DNA from: Paraburkholderia monticola
Lineage (GTDB): Bacteria; Pseudomonadota; Gammaproteobacteria; Burkholderiales; Burkholderiaceae
DNA: 64,000 bases
Assembly (NCBI RefSeq): GCF_001580545.1
Contig: NZ_LRBG01000038.1
Location: 372,001-436,000 of the forward strand
Reading direction: 5' to 3'
The notes beneath the pieces were generated by a model. The model had not been told where the DNA came from, did no database searches, and was given only the letters and a program-made list of their open reading frames with translations. Position 1 is the first letter of the stretch. Every line of letters starts with the position of its first letter. Shown piece after piece: positions 25,503 to 34,469 of the stretch. The translations under genes and the position numbers were made by a program.

Positions 25503-26354
25503 ATGACCCAGCACCACTCGCGCGCGCTGTCGCTATCGGCGTTGACCGTGCTCGAACTGAGCCCGCCGCAGATGGTCGAGTGCGCCGCGCAGGCCGGCTA
25601 CGACTACGTCGGTCTGCGCCTCGTGCCCGCCACCGATCACGAAGTGCGCCACGACATCATTAGTGCGGGCGCACTGAAACGCGAAACGCTTGCGCGCGTG
25701 CGCGACACCGGCGTCAAGGTGCTCGACGTCGAGATTCTGCGACTGAAGCCCGACACCGACGTCAACGCATGCTTGCCGATGCTCGACGCCGCCGCCGAAT
25801 TGGGCGCGCGCTACGTGCTGGTCGCGGGCAACGATCCCGACGAAGCGCGCACCGCGGAGCGGCTCGCCCAACTCTGCGAACTGGCCGAACCGCGCGGCCT
25901 CGCGCCATCGCTCGAACCGATGCCATGGACCGACGTGAAGGACGTCACGCAGGGCGCGCGCATCGTCAAGGCGGCCGCGCGGCGCAATACCGGACTGATC
26001 GTCGATCCGATTCATTTCGATCGCGCGGGAACGTCGACGGAAACCTTGCGCGCGTTGCCGCGCGAGTACTTCGGCTACGTGCAGTTCTGCGACGCGCCGG
26101 CCGAACGGCCGACCGATCTCGACACGCTGCTCTATCAGGCGCGTTGCGAACGGATGATTCCCGGCGAGGGCGGCCTCGATCTCGCCGGCATTCTGCGCGC
26201 GCTGCCCGAGCATCTGCCGATCAGCGTCGAAGTGCCGATGCAGCGGTGGGCGAAAACCGCGTCCGCGCTCGAACGCGCGCGCAGGCTGCGCGAGGCGACG
26301 CTCGCCGTGCTCGAACGGACTTACGCGGCGACGCCGTCGTCGATCGCGTCATGA
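25503..26354 (+). CDS. Sugar phosphate isomerase/epimerase-like TIM-barrel protein
   Basis: A 283-residue AP-endonuclease-2-type TIM barrel with a likely divalent-metal site. Candidate ligands are Glu in LEPMPW, the histidine in DPIHFDRAG and Glu in VEVPMQ near the C-terminus. Members include xylose isomerase-like enzymes and 3-dehydroshikimate dehydratases. In this context a dehydratase or isomerase acting on a cyclic hydroxy acid is attractive. A strong site (ccaggag) precedes the ATG. The exact reaction cannot be read from sequence. Confidence 0.8.
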   Translation: MTQHHSRALSLSALTVLELSPPQMVECAAQAGYDYVGLRLVPATDHEVRHDIISAGALKRETLARVRDTGVKVLDVEILRLKPDTDVNACLPMLDAAAELGARYVLVAGNDPDEARTAERLAQLCELAEPRGLAPSLEPMPWTDVKDVTQGARIVKAAARRNTGLIVDPIHFDRAGTSTETLRALPREYFGYVQFCDAPAERPTDLDTLLYQARCERMIPGEGGLDLAGILRALPEHLPISVEVPMQRWAKTASALERARRLREATLAVLERTYAATPSSIAS

Positions 26355-26473
26355 CCTGAGTTTCACCCCGCAGTTCATCCCCCTGGCGGGTCCTTCACGA
26401 AAGCGCACGGCAAAGAGGCGCGAGGGACCGGCTTGCCCCATCGCTCACGATAAAAGATCTGGAGACAGCAGGA

Positions 26474-27868
26474 ATGGAACCTTCAAGCAAGGCGCCGCGG
26501 CACGACACGTCCGCGTCGCGCGCACTCGACGTACAGCAGTGGCTCGACGACCGCCCCATCGGGCGTTTTCAGATACTCGTCTTGCTGATGTGCATGTTCA
26601 TCGTCACGCTCGATGGACTCGACACCGTGATGGTCGGCTTCATCGCGCCGGCGTTGTCGAGCGCATGGGCGATTCCGCGCGATGCGCTCGGCCCCGTGAT
26701 GAGCGGCGGCCTGCTCGGTCTCGCATTCGGCGCGCTGTGCGCGGGGCCGCTCGCGGACCGCTTCGGCCGCAAGACCGTGATGACCTGCGCGGTGTTGTTC
26801 TTCGGCGTGTGGAGTTTCGGTTCCGCGTTCGCGACGAACATCGGCGAGCTGACCGTGCTGCGCTTTCTGACCGGCCTCGGGCTCGGTGCATCGATGCCGA
26901 ACGCCGCGACCTTGATGGCCGAATACGCGCCGCAGCGCTGCCGCGCATTGATGGTGACGACGGTGTTCTGCGGCTTCACACTCGGCGCGGCGGGCGGCGG
27001 CTTCGTCAGCGCATGGCTGATCGCCGCGCACGGCTGGCACTCGGTGCTGATGCTCGGCGGCGTGCTGCCGGTCCTATACGTGCCGTTGATGATTCGCTGG
27101 TTGCCCGAATCGGCGCGTTTTCTCGCGCTGAAGGACACGCGGCGCGCGCGGCTCGTCGCGGTGCTGAACCGCATCGAGCGCGGTATCGTCGACGAGGCGA
27201 CGCGCTTCGTCGCGCCCGCCGTGACGCATGCGCCGAACAGCGAGCGCAGCCCGGTGCGCCTGATCCTGTCGCGCGATTACGCGTTCGGCACCGTGATGCT
27301 GTGGATCTGCTACTTCGCGGGACTGCTCACGGTCTACCTGCTCGGCAGCTGGCTGCCGACGCTGATTCGCGGCGCGGGCTTCACGCTCGGCGAGGCGGCG
27401 CTGGTCGGCGCGCTGTTCCAGGCGGGCGGCACGATCGGCTCGCTCGCGATCGGCTGGCTCATGGACCGCTTCAATGCGCACCGCGCGCTCGGTGCGACCG
27501 TGTTCGCGGGCGGCGTGCTCGCCTGGGCGATGGGTCTGCCGGGCCACGGGATCACGATGATGGCGGTGCTCGCGTTCTTCATGGGCTACTGCATGAACGG
27601 CTCCAACACCGGGTTCTGCGCGCTGGCCGCAAGCTCGTATCCGACGCGGATGCGCGCGACCGGCACCAGCTGGATGCTCGGCATCGGCCGCTTCGGCGGG
27701 ATCGCGGGCGCGATGCTCGGCGCCGGCATGCTGCACGCGAACTGGGGCTTCAGCCAGGTGTTCACGTCGCTGGCGTTGCCCGCGGCGGTCGGTGCCGCGG
27801 CCGTGTTGCTCAAGGGTGCGCGGCATCGCGGGCCGTTGCTGCCCGTAAGCGCGGGCATCGGGCATTGA
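26474..27868 (+). CDS. AAHS-family MFS transporter
   Basis: A 464-residue inner-membrane symporter with about 12 helices. Helix 1 has TLDGLDTVMVGFIAP, and the 2-3 loop has GPLADRFGRKT, matching aromatic acid:H+ symporters (PcaK, BenK, shikimate/quinate-type carriers). The site ctggagaca precedes the ATG. It ends the operon started by the flavoproteins and is followed by the IclR gene. It probably imports the acid that the upstream enzymes degrade. Substrate is inferred from family and context. Confidence 0.88.
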   Translation: MEPSSKAPRHDTSASRALDVQQWLDDRPIGRFQILVLLMCMFIVTLDGLDTVMVGFIAPALSSAWAIPRDALGPVMSGGLLGLAFGALCAGPLADRFGRKTVMTCAVLFFGVWSFGSAFATNIGELTVLRFLTGLGLGASMPNAATLMAEYAPQRCRALMVTTVFCGFTLGAAGGGFVSAWLIAAHGWHSVLMLGGVLPVLYVPLMIRWLPESARFLALKDTRRARLVAVLNRIERGIVDEATRFVAPAVTHAPNSERSPVRLILSRDYAFGTVMLWICYFAGLLTVYLLGSWLPTLIRGAGFTLGEAALVGALFQAGGTIGSLAIGWLMDRFNAHRALGATVFAGGVLAWAMGLPGHGITMMAVLAFFMGYCMNGSNTGFCALAASSYPTRMRATGTSWMLGIGRFGGIAGAMLGAGMLHANWGFSQVFTSLALPAAVGAAAVLLKGARHRGPLLPVSAGIGH

Positions 27869-27904
27869 CTGAGCGGAACCCGCGCCCGCCGCGCCCTTGA
27901 ATTC

Positions 27905-27955
27905 CGATGTGGAATCATGTTCTCATGTGGGATTCGAATCGAATGAGAGTGGATC
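27905..27955. promoter_or_regulatory. Degenerate IclR operator region before the iclR-type gene
   Basis: TGGAATCATGTTC begins at 27910 and matches the 21072 palindrome at about ten of 15 positions. A perfect ten-base palindrome GATTCGAATC lies at 27931-27940, and another TGGGATT half-site overlaps it. The position just before the regulator start suggests autoregulation, but the match is weaker than the other two sites. Confidence 0.45.
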
Positions 27956-28813
27956 ATGGCGGGGAATCTCGAGCGGGCGCTGGCCATCATCGAATTGCTG
28001 GCGAAGCAGGGCGGCAGCATGCAGCTGGCCGCGATCGCCGACACGCTGAACATCCCGCGCAGCGGCACGCATCGGCTGCTCGCGGAGCTGAGCGACGAAG
28101 GCTATGTGCGTCAGGATGAGCACGGCGAGTACGTGCTCGCGCTGAAGCTGGTGTCGCTCGGGCTGATGTGGCTGTCCACCGCCGGCGTGCTCGATATCTC
28201 GCAGCCGGTGCTGGATCGGCTCGCGAGCGCATCGGGCGAGCTCGCGCGGCTCGGTGTGATCGAGGACGATCACATCACGTTCGTCGGCAAGGCGCAGGGC
28301 GCGCGCTCCGGGCTGCGGTACGACCCGGACATGGGCAGCAGCCCGCCGCTGCACTGCACCGCGAGCGGCCAGGCGTGGCTCGCGACCATGAGCGACGAGG
28401 AAGCGCTCGAACTCGTGTCGCGCCAGGGCGGCATCGGCAAGGCGGGGCCGCGCGGGCCGAAGGCGCCGAAGACGATCCAGCAGTTTCTGCAGGACCTGGG
28501 CGGTGCGCGCAAGCGCGGCTACGGTATCGCGAGCGAAACCTACGAGGCGGGCATGACGTCGATGGCGGCCGCGATCCGTCATCCGGTGACGGGGCTCGTG
28601 GTCGGCACCGTGAGCCTCGCGGGGCCGACGAGCCGTCTGCCGGACGCGCGGCTCAAGGAACTCGCGCCGGCGCTGCTCGAAGCCGCGTCGGACATGAGCG
28701 CGGCCACGCTCAGTTCGCCGTATTTCAAGCGCACTCCGCGCGTCGTGCCGGCGGCGGCTTCGGTCGTTCAGCCGGTCGAGCCGCGGCGCAAGGGGCGGCC
28801 GCGCGCGTCGTGA
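27956..28813 (+). CDS. IclR-family transcriptional regulator
   Basis: A 285-residue regulator with an N-terminal winged helix (residues about 5-65, containing LNIPRSGTHRLLAELSDEGY) and a C-terminal effector-binding domain. The effector domain shows GYGIASETYEAGMTSMAAAI, typical of IclR. The C-terminus is basic (RRKGRPRAS). It follows the AAHS gene on the same strand and is the likely controller of the 20.1-27.9 kb cluster through the TGGAAT-type palindromes at 21072 and 23018. Confidence 0.9.
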   Translation: MAGNLERALAIIELLAKQGGSMQLAAIADTLNIPRSGTHRLLAELSDEGYVRQDEHGEYVLALKLVSLGLMWLSTAGVLDISQPVLDRLASASGELARLGVIEDDHITFVGKAQGARSGLRYDPDMGSSPPLHCTASGQAWLATMSDEEALELVSRQGGIGKAGPRGPKAPKTIQQFLQDLGGARKRGYGIASETYEAGMTSMAAAIRHPVTGLVVGTVSLAGPTSRLPDARLKELAPALLEAASDMSAATLSSPYFKRTPRVVPAAASVVQPVEPRRKGRPRAS

Positions 28814-28851
28814 CTGGCTTGGAACGCGTTCAATAAGAGAACTTACTCACG

Positions 28852-30165
28852 ATGGTCAGCGATTTTCGCGTAACGCTCTCGTCCGCCAGGCGCCTTCGTC
28901 CGATCGTCATTGCTACGTCCCTGGTCAGTTGTCTGGAGATTTTTGGCTTCACGGTTTTTGCGCTCTTTGCAGGATGGATCGGCGGTCAATTTTTTCCGGC
29001 CACCGATCCGATGGTGTCGCTGTTGCTCGCGGTCAGCACATTCGGTGTCGGCTTCCTGTTTCGCCCGCTAGGCGCGCTGCTGATCGGTGCGTACGCCGAC
29101 CGCGTCGGGCGCCGGGCAGCGTTGAGCCTGTCCATCTGGCTGATGGTGGCGGGCATGGTGACGGTGGCAGCGTGTCCGCCGTACTCGGTGATGGGCCTGA
29201 TGGCGCCGGTCACGATTCTCGTCGGCCGCCTGCTTCAGGGACTGGCCGCGGGCGGTGAGATCGGCGCCGCGGCGGCTTACGTGATGGAAGCGGGGCCCGT
29301 CTCGCGGCGTGGCTATCTGCTGAGCTGGCAACTGGTCAGCCAGGCCGGGGCCGTGCTGATAGGGGCGCTGCTGGGGGCGCTTCTGTCAAGGAGCCTGTCA
29401 GCCGAAAGCCTCGCCACCTGGGGTTGGCGCATTCCCTTCGTGATTGGCCTGCTGATCGCACCGCTGGGTTGGTATGTCCGTCGGCGCTTACCCGAGGACG
29501 CGGTTCGAGCAACCTCGGCGGGCCGTCATCGCGTTCCGCTCGTCGAACTGTGCGGGAAACACGGCAAGACGCTCGCGTTGGCGACGCTCACGATTGCGGT
29601 GCGCACGGTGCCGGCCTATACCATCAGCTACTTCATGCCGACTTACCTGACGCATGTGATGCATTTGCCCGCCGTGACGGGATTTCTCGCTTCGGCCGTG
29701 TCCGCCCTGGTGCTGATGCTGGTTGCCCCGCTCGCCGGTCGGCTGGCCGACCGTCTGCCACGCCGCAAGCCGCTGTTGCTGCTGGCTTCGGGTATGACGA
29801 CGCTGCTGGTTTATCCGGTATTCCATGTCCTGACGCATGCGCCGGATACGGTCACGGTGCTGGCGGCTGTTGCGTTGATGAGCGTGTTCGTTGCGCCGTG
29901 CAGCGGCGTCGGCACCGTGCTGGTACTCGAGGCTCTGCCGGCCCAGGTGCGCGCCAGCGGGGTGGCGGTTTCATTTGCGTTGGGGGTGGCGGTGTTCGGA
30001 GGAACAGCTCAGCCGATCGTCACTTCGCTGATCAAATGGACCGGCGATCCGATGGCGGTAGCCTGGTATGTCGCGCCGGCGTGCCTCGTCAGTTTCTGCG
30101 CACTGCTTTTCTTTCCTGAACGGCGCCGGCAACTCGAACTGACGCCGGAAACTTCGGTACGCTGA
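28852..30165 (+). CDS. MHS-family MFS transporter
   Basis: A 437-residue carrier of the metabolite:H+ symporter group (citrate, shikimate and alpha-ketoglutarate carriers). The 2-3 loop is GAYADRVGRRAAL, and the 4-5 region has LLQGLAAGGEIGAA, both MHS hallmarks. It lies 38 bases after the IclR gene with a weak ribosome binding site. It may be a second uptake system for the cluster's substrate, or may belong with the convergent AraC regulator. Substrate is unknown. Confidence 0.82.
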   Translation: MVSDFRVTLSSARRLRPIVIATSLVSCLEIFGFTVFALFAGWIGGQFFPATDPMVSLLLAVSTFGVGFLFRPLGALLIGAYADRVGRRAALSLSIWLMVAGMVTVAACPPYSVMGLMAPVTILVGRLLQGLAAGGEIGAAAAYVMEAGPVSRRGYLLSWQLVSQAGAVLIGALLGALLSRSLSAESLATWGWRIPFVIGLLIAPLGWYVRRRLPEDAVRATSAGRHRVPLVELCGKHGKTLALATLTIAVRTVPAYTISYFMPTYLTHVMHLPAVTGFLASAVSALVLMLVAPLAGRLADRLPRRKPLLLLASGMTTLLVYPVFHVLTHAPDTVTVLAAVALMSVFVAPCSGVGTVLVLEALPAQVRASGVAVSFALGVAVFGGTAQPIVTSLIKWTGDPMAVAWYVAPACLVSFCALLFFPERRRQLELTPETSVR

Positions 30166-30201
30166 AAAGCTTCGCTATTCGCATCCGTCTTCCGACGTTG
30201 T

Positions 30202-31233
30202 TCACGCCAACGCATTTAGATCTTCGGCCGGCAGGTTCGACTGCATGCGAAATTCCTGCGGCGACATGCCGAAGCTGCGTCGAAATGCACGCGTGAAATC
30301 GGAGGGGCTTTTGAAGCCGAGACCATAGGCAATCTGCGCCACCGGAATGGCCGTGTACCGTTTCAGCTCGTCGGCTGCACAGCGCAGCTTGGCGTGACGG
30401 ATGTACGCGTTCAGCCCGCCCTCATGCTCGAACAGCCGATACAGCGAGCGGCGCGGAAGACTCAACGCGGCGCACACCTTTTCGGGAAGCAGATCGGTTT
30501 CGTGCACGTGTGCCTGCACGTATCGTCGAGCCTGCCGCAGCATGGCCGCCCGGGCTGCCGCGCGCGCATTGCCATGCAGGCCTGCCTGCTTGCCAAACGC
30601 CGCGGTCAGCAGGCTGGCTCCGTCGCGAATGGCCGAGGCGGCATCGTCGTGCGTCATTGTTTCGATCGAGCCGGCGAGCGTCGCGAGGTCGGCGATGAGC
30701 AGACGGGTGAGCGGCGAGTCGTCCTCGATGATGCGGCCGTGCAGCGCTTCCGGATCGGCTAGCGTGTGCTTCAGCAACTCGACCGGAACGAAAAGGCTGA
30801 ACACCCGGCACGCGTGACGATGCATGCGAAAAGGCCGGTTCAGGTCGAGAACCATCAGCTTTCCCGAGGTGGGCTTGCTGCGCCGGGCCTGCGCGCAGGT
30901 CACGACGTCGTCGACGCCGCCTTCGAGAAAGACATGAAAAACAAAATCGCGATTCCTGTCCCGTGAGATACGGGTCAGCGAACGCTCGAGCCGCAACGAA
31001 TCCGACTGGCAATCGGTGAACATCAGATCGCCGACCTGATAACGGTCGATCGAGCCGCTGAATGCTTGCTTCAGATTGGACCGCGAAGGCAGCACGTCGA
31101 CGACGTGGCCAACCCGGTCTCGCCACGCGAGCAATTGCTGGTGAGGCGCGAAGGCCTGGACATCGAAATGATGACGGTGAATAACCGATTCCGGGGCGGC
31201 CAGATCATCAGCAAAGGCAATGCCGTGGCCCAT
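30202..31233 (-). CDS. AraC-family transcriptional regulator
   Basis: About 343 residues from ATG 31233, which has GGAA upstream; a GTG at 31374 would add 47 residues of poor quality. The N-terminal two thirds is a cupin-like AraC_binding_2 domain (HHFDVQAF...RYQVGDLMF). The C-terminal pair of helix-turn-helices shows LSLPRRSLYRLFEHEGG and IAYGLGFKSPSDFTRAFRRSFGMSP. It converges with the MHS transporter gene. The effector is not indicated. Confidence 0.85.
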   Translation of the reverse strand: MGHGIAFADDLAAPESVIHRHHFDVQAFAPHQQLLAWRDRVGHVVDVLPSRSNLKQAFSGSIDRYQVGDLMFTDCQSDSLRLERSLTRISRDRNRDFVFHVFLEGGVDDVVTCAQARRSKPTSGKLMVLDLNRPFRMHRHACRVFSLFVPVELLKHTLADPEALHGRIIEDDSPLTRLLIADLATLAGSIETMTHDDAASAIRDGASLLTAAFGKQAGLHGNARAAARAAMLRQARRYVQAHVHETDLLPEKVCAALSLPRRSLYRLFEHEGGLNAYIRHAKLRCAADELKRYTAIPVAQIAYGLGFKSPSDFTRAFRRSFGMSPQEFRMQSNLPAEDLNALA

Positions 31234-31591
31234 GAAGAGTGTTCCGTGATGGTTTCGAGGCTGGAGTGTGACGCGATGATAGCACCGTGTTACGGGCAGC
31301 CAATTCGACAGGGCATTTCCTTCTACCACCGGCGCCCGGTCGATACGGTAGGCGCGGGAAGACCTGAGTGACACGTGGCGCCTCTGCCGTGCAACAGCAG
31401 CTGATATCGAGCGATGTGTTGCATTGCGTCCAAATTGGCACGCACGGTCAAGCCGCGGACAGGAAGTGCGCTATCGTCAAAGGGTTAGATTGCAGATCGC
31501 TTTCAGAAGCGGCAATCGATGCGACATACGACGCGGCATACGCGTACGGCCGGCAGGAAACGCACGGGGCAAGCGCACGGGACAGGTGACT
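31234..31591. other. Divergent intergenic region
   Basis: About 358 bases between the AraC regulator start and the start of the small gene at 31592. It should carry promoters for both. Short frames across it are not supported by start context. I see no clear repeat or operator. Confidence 0.5.
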
Positions 31592-31870
31592 ATGAACGGG
31601 GCTAGCAGACAAGCGGCCGCGCAACGCGGCGAGCGGCGTCCGACGGGTCTCGCGGATAACGAATTGCGGCATCTGGAGAACATGGCTACCCAGGTGACGC
31701 GTATAAACGCCGCGCAGCCCGGGTTCGACCACGGCTATTGGGAGAGGCGCATTCGCGCGGTCGAGGATGCGCATGAACTGATTGCGACTCAACGCGTCCG
31801 TATCGCGAGACTGCGTGAGCGGCTGACGGCGAGCGCGCGCATTGACCTGGCGCGGCGCCCGGCCGCCTGA
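31592..31870 (+). CDS. Small hypothetical protein, 92 residues
   Basis: The frame starts at ATG 31592 with AGGTGACT just upstream and encodes a basic, largely alpha-helical protein of 92 residues with many Arg, Ala and Glu residues and a central YWERRIRAVEDAHELI. A coiled-coil segment is likely from about residue 50 onwards. I do not recognise a family. Burkholderiaceae carry many small proteins of this sort. It could be a genuine orphan gene or a chance frame in GC-rich DNA. Confidence 0.5.
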   Translation: MNGASRQAAAQRGERRPTGLADNELRHLENMATQVTRINAAQPGFDHGYWERRIRAVEDAHELIATQRVRIARLRERLTASARIDLARRPAA

Positions 31871-32546
31871 GCCGGATCAGAGATCAGATCGAGTCAAAAC
31901 AACGAGTCAAATGCAGGGACGGAGTTGAACGCGAGGGCCGGGGTAGCAAAGCGAGAGGGAAAGCCGATGCGGGCCGGCATCGGCAATCAAAACTGTAGGA
32001 CCTGAGAGAAGTGGCGACGATGCGAACGGGCCCATTAGAGGCCCGTCGCTCGTCAGTCCGATAAAAATTCCAATTCTGAATGGCCGGTTCGAATTGGCCC
32101 AGGATAATCCCTGGTCATTTCTCATATTAATCGCCTGCCTGTTTCCACTATTTAGACCGCCAATTTGTCAGTAATTGTGACCGGTTTTAAATGGGGTGCG
32201 GTTAAATATAACCATCCGAAATACACAAGAAATTCGGCGCTGCTAAACTGTGCGCCGGAGCCATGCGGCAAGCGCGTGTCGAGCGCCCATCCCTGTGCTG
32301 ACTCCAGCGGCCTGAAAGGCCGGACAGACGGCAGAAATAGGTTTTCTTCGTGAAATGGCGGGCGCGCTGACGCGGCATACTGAATCGGGTGGCGTACTCA
32401 AAAGGGACGCATACCGGATTGAAGCTGCTGCCTGCTGTCTTCCATCTACGCATGGTTTTTCACATCAGCCGATTTTCCCGCCAGCCTTCACCTTTTGATT
32501 TTGACGAATATCGGGCTTGTGCCAAGCCCGCTTTTGGATGTGACTT
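31871..32546. other. Long intergenic region before the FtsH-like gene
   Basis: About 676 bases, more AT-rich than the genes around it, without a supported gene. It holds a seven-pair hairpin at 32026-32046 (ACGGGCC/GGCCCGT), a 14-base palindrome GGTTA-N4-TAACC at 32200-32213 and a terminator-like hairpin at 32512-32535. It is probably a complex promoter and leader for the protease gene. A small RNA is possible but not shown. Confidence 0.5.
32512..32535 (+). promoter_or_regulatory. Terminator-like leader hairpin before the FtsH-like gene
   Basis: CGGGCTTG, the three-base loop TGC and CAAGCCCG are followed by CTTTT and end 11 bases before the ATG at 32547. The eight-pair stem sits directly in front of the ribosome binding site. 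It could attenuate transcription or gate translation, or terminate an upstream transcript. Confidence 0.5.
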
Positions 32547-34445
32547 ATGAAGCCGGGAAATAATTCGCTTGAGAAAAGACGCGCACGCAAAATCGCGATG
32601 GCCGCGGTGGCGGTGCTGCTCGCGGTGGCGGTCGGTTGCGGCGCCTGGTATGTCCAGCATCGCGCCGAGCCGCAAGCGTCCGCGCTCGGCGGCGTCGCGA
32701 GCCAGATGCGTCAGGATGCCTCCGCGTGGACGCACGAGGAGAAAGACGCCTCGACGATGCTGCGCGACATTCACGACGCGAACGTCGCGGCAATCGGCGT
32801 GAGTCCCAACGCGATTCTCGTGTCGCGGCACGACGGCTCGAAGTACTTCGTCACCGATCACAACGCGACCTTCTCGCACGCGCTGCTGTTGGGCGAGCGC
32901 TCCGATGCCGCCAACTATCAGCTCGTGTGGCTGCCCGACGTCGACATCCATAGCGACGGCGCGCGCTGGACCCAGCTGTTCGAGCAGTTGCGCGACGCGC
33001 TGAGCGTGCTGCTGCCGCTCGTGCTGATCGGCGGCATGGCGTGGTTCATGCGGCGCGAGATGAAGGGCGGCGCGAAGCTGCTCAGCGAAACGCCGACGCT
33101 GCGTTTCGACGACGTGATCGGCGCGAACGAAGCGAAGGCCGCGCTCGCCGACATTCGGGGCTATCTGTCCGATCCGAAGCAGTTCTCGTCGATGGGCGTG
33201 CGCGCGCCGTGCGGCATTCTGATGGTCGGCGCGCCCGGGGTCGGCAAGACGCGGCTCGCGCAGGCGCTGGCCGGCGAATGCGGCGCGAACTTCATTTCGA
33301 TCACCGGCAGCTACTTCAGCGCGAAGTACTACGGTGTCGGTATCCAGAAGGTGCGGCACCTGTTCGAGCTCGCACGCAAGAACGCGCCGACGGTCGTCTT
33401 CATCGACGAAGCGGACGGTCTCGCGAAACGCACCGACACCGGCGGTGGCCCGGTCGAAGCCGAAAGCAACCGGATCATCAACCAGCTGCTCGCGGAGATG
33501 GACGGCTTCGAATCGAACGAGGGCGTGATCGTCGTGGCGGCGACCAACCACCCGGACAATCTCGACGAAGCATTGCGCCGCCCCGGCCGCTTCGATCGCA
33601 CGGTGCAGGTGCGTCTGCCGGATCGCGAAGACCGCGCGAAGATTTTCCGTTTCTACGCGCAGCGGCTGAAGTCGAAAGCCGCCGATATCGACTACGACCA
33701 GCTCGCCCGTTTGACCACCGGATTGTCGCCGGCCACCGTCGCGATGGTCGTGAATCAGGCGGGGTTGATCGCGCGCAAGGCGGGCGATCACGAAATCGCC
33801 GCGAAGCACTTCCTCGAAGCGATCAAGATCGCGCGCATCGGCGACGTGAGCGGCGCCGAGCGCGCGCTCACCGAGGACGAGCGCAAGCGCATCGCGGTGC
33901 ACGAGGCGGGGCACGGTCTGGTCGCCGCGCTGCTTGGCACCGGTGTGCTCGAGGAAGTGACGATCCTGCCGCGCGGCGGCGCGCTCGGCGTCGCGCTGAT
34001 CACGAAGGCGCAGGACAAGCACCTGTACCGCGAAACGGAAATCCGCAACGAAATCCAGGTGCTGCTCGGCGGACGCAACGCGGAGATTCTTGTGTTCAGC
34101 GAAGCATCGAGCGGTGCCGCGTCGGACTTGCAGGAGGCCTCGCGTATCGGCCTCGACATGGTGTCGAAGTTCGGTTTCAACAGCGACGGCGATCTGTTCA
34201 GCCTCGCCGCGCTGCCCTCGCAGTATGCGGGCTTGCAAATGAAGAGCGCCATCGAGCATGCGAACGTCCTGCTCAAGGAGCTCAACGAGCTTTGCTATGG
34301 GCTGCTGCATGCATACGAGCCGGTCCTGCGCGACATCGCGGACCAGTTGCTCGAACATGAGACCGTGCCTGGCGACACGGTTTACCGGCTGATCGCCGAG
34401 CACAAGAGCACGCTGAAGATCGTGCATGAGCCCGAGGCGGCTTGA
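32547..34445 (+). CDS. FtsH-like membrane AAA+ zinc metalloprotease (paralogue)
   Basis: A 632-residue membrane protease. Helix 1 spans about residues 15-36, a periplasmic domain follows, and helix 2 spans about 151-168. The AAA+ domain has Walker A GAPGVGKT at 228-235, pore loop YYGVG at 261-265 (FVGVG in standard FtsH), Walker B FIDEAD at 285-290 and RRPGRFDR at 344-351. The M41 peptidase site is HEAGH at 452-456 with Asp527 as third zinc ligand. All catalytic residues are present, so it should be active. It is distant from housekeeping FtsH and stands alone, suggesting a specialised stress role. Confidence 0.88.
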   Translation: MKPGNNSLEKRRARKIAMAAVAVLLAVAVGCGAWYVQHRAEPQASALGGVASQMRQDASAWTHEEKDASTMLRDIHDANVAAIGVSPNAILVSRHDGSKYFVTDHNATFSHALLLGERSDAANYQLVWLPDVDIHSDGARWTQLFEQLRDALSVLLPLVLIGGMAWFMRREMKGGAKLLSETPTLRFDDVIGANEAKAALADIRGYLSDPKQFSSMGVRAPCGILMVGAPGVGKTRLAQALAGECGANFISITGSYFSAKYYGVGIQKVRHLFELARKNAPTVVFIDEADGLAKRTDTGGGPVEAESNRIINQLLAEMDGFESNEGVIVVAATNHPDNLDEALRRPGRFDRTVQVRLPDREDRAKIFRFYAQRLKSKAADIDYDQLARLTTGLSPATVAMVVNQAGLIARKAGDHEIAAKHFLEAIKIARIGDVSGAERALTEDERKRIAVHEAGHGLVAALLGTGVLEEVTILPRGGALGVALITKAQDKHLYRETEIRNEIQVLLGGRNAEILVFSEASSGAASDLQEASRIGLDMVSKFGFNSDGDLFSLAALPSQYAGLQMKSAIEHANVLLKELNELCYGLLHAYEPVLRDIADQLLEHETVPGDTVYRLIAEHKSTLKIVHEPEAA

Positions 34446-34469
34446 CGGAACGAGCTCGCTGAACCGGCC

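Noticed and set aside
32460..34427. 655-codon minus-strand frame
   Set aside because: Antisense to the FtsH-like protease gene, with an Arg/His-rich translation and no recognisable fold.
34446..34469. Terminator between the FtsH-like and small proline-rich genes
   Set aside because: The 24-base gap has no stable stem or T-run.
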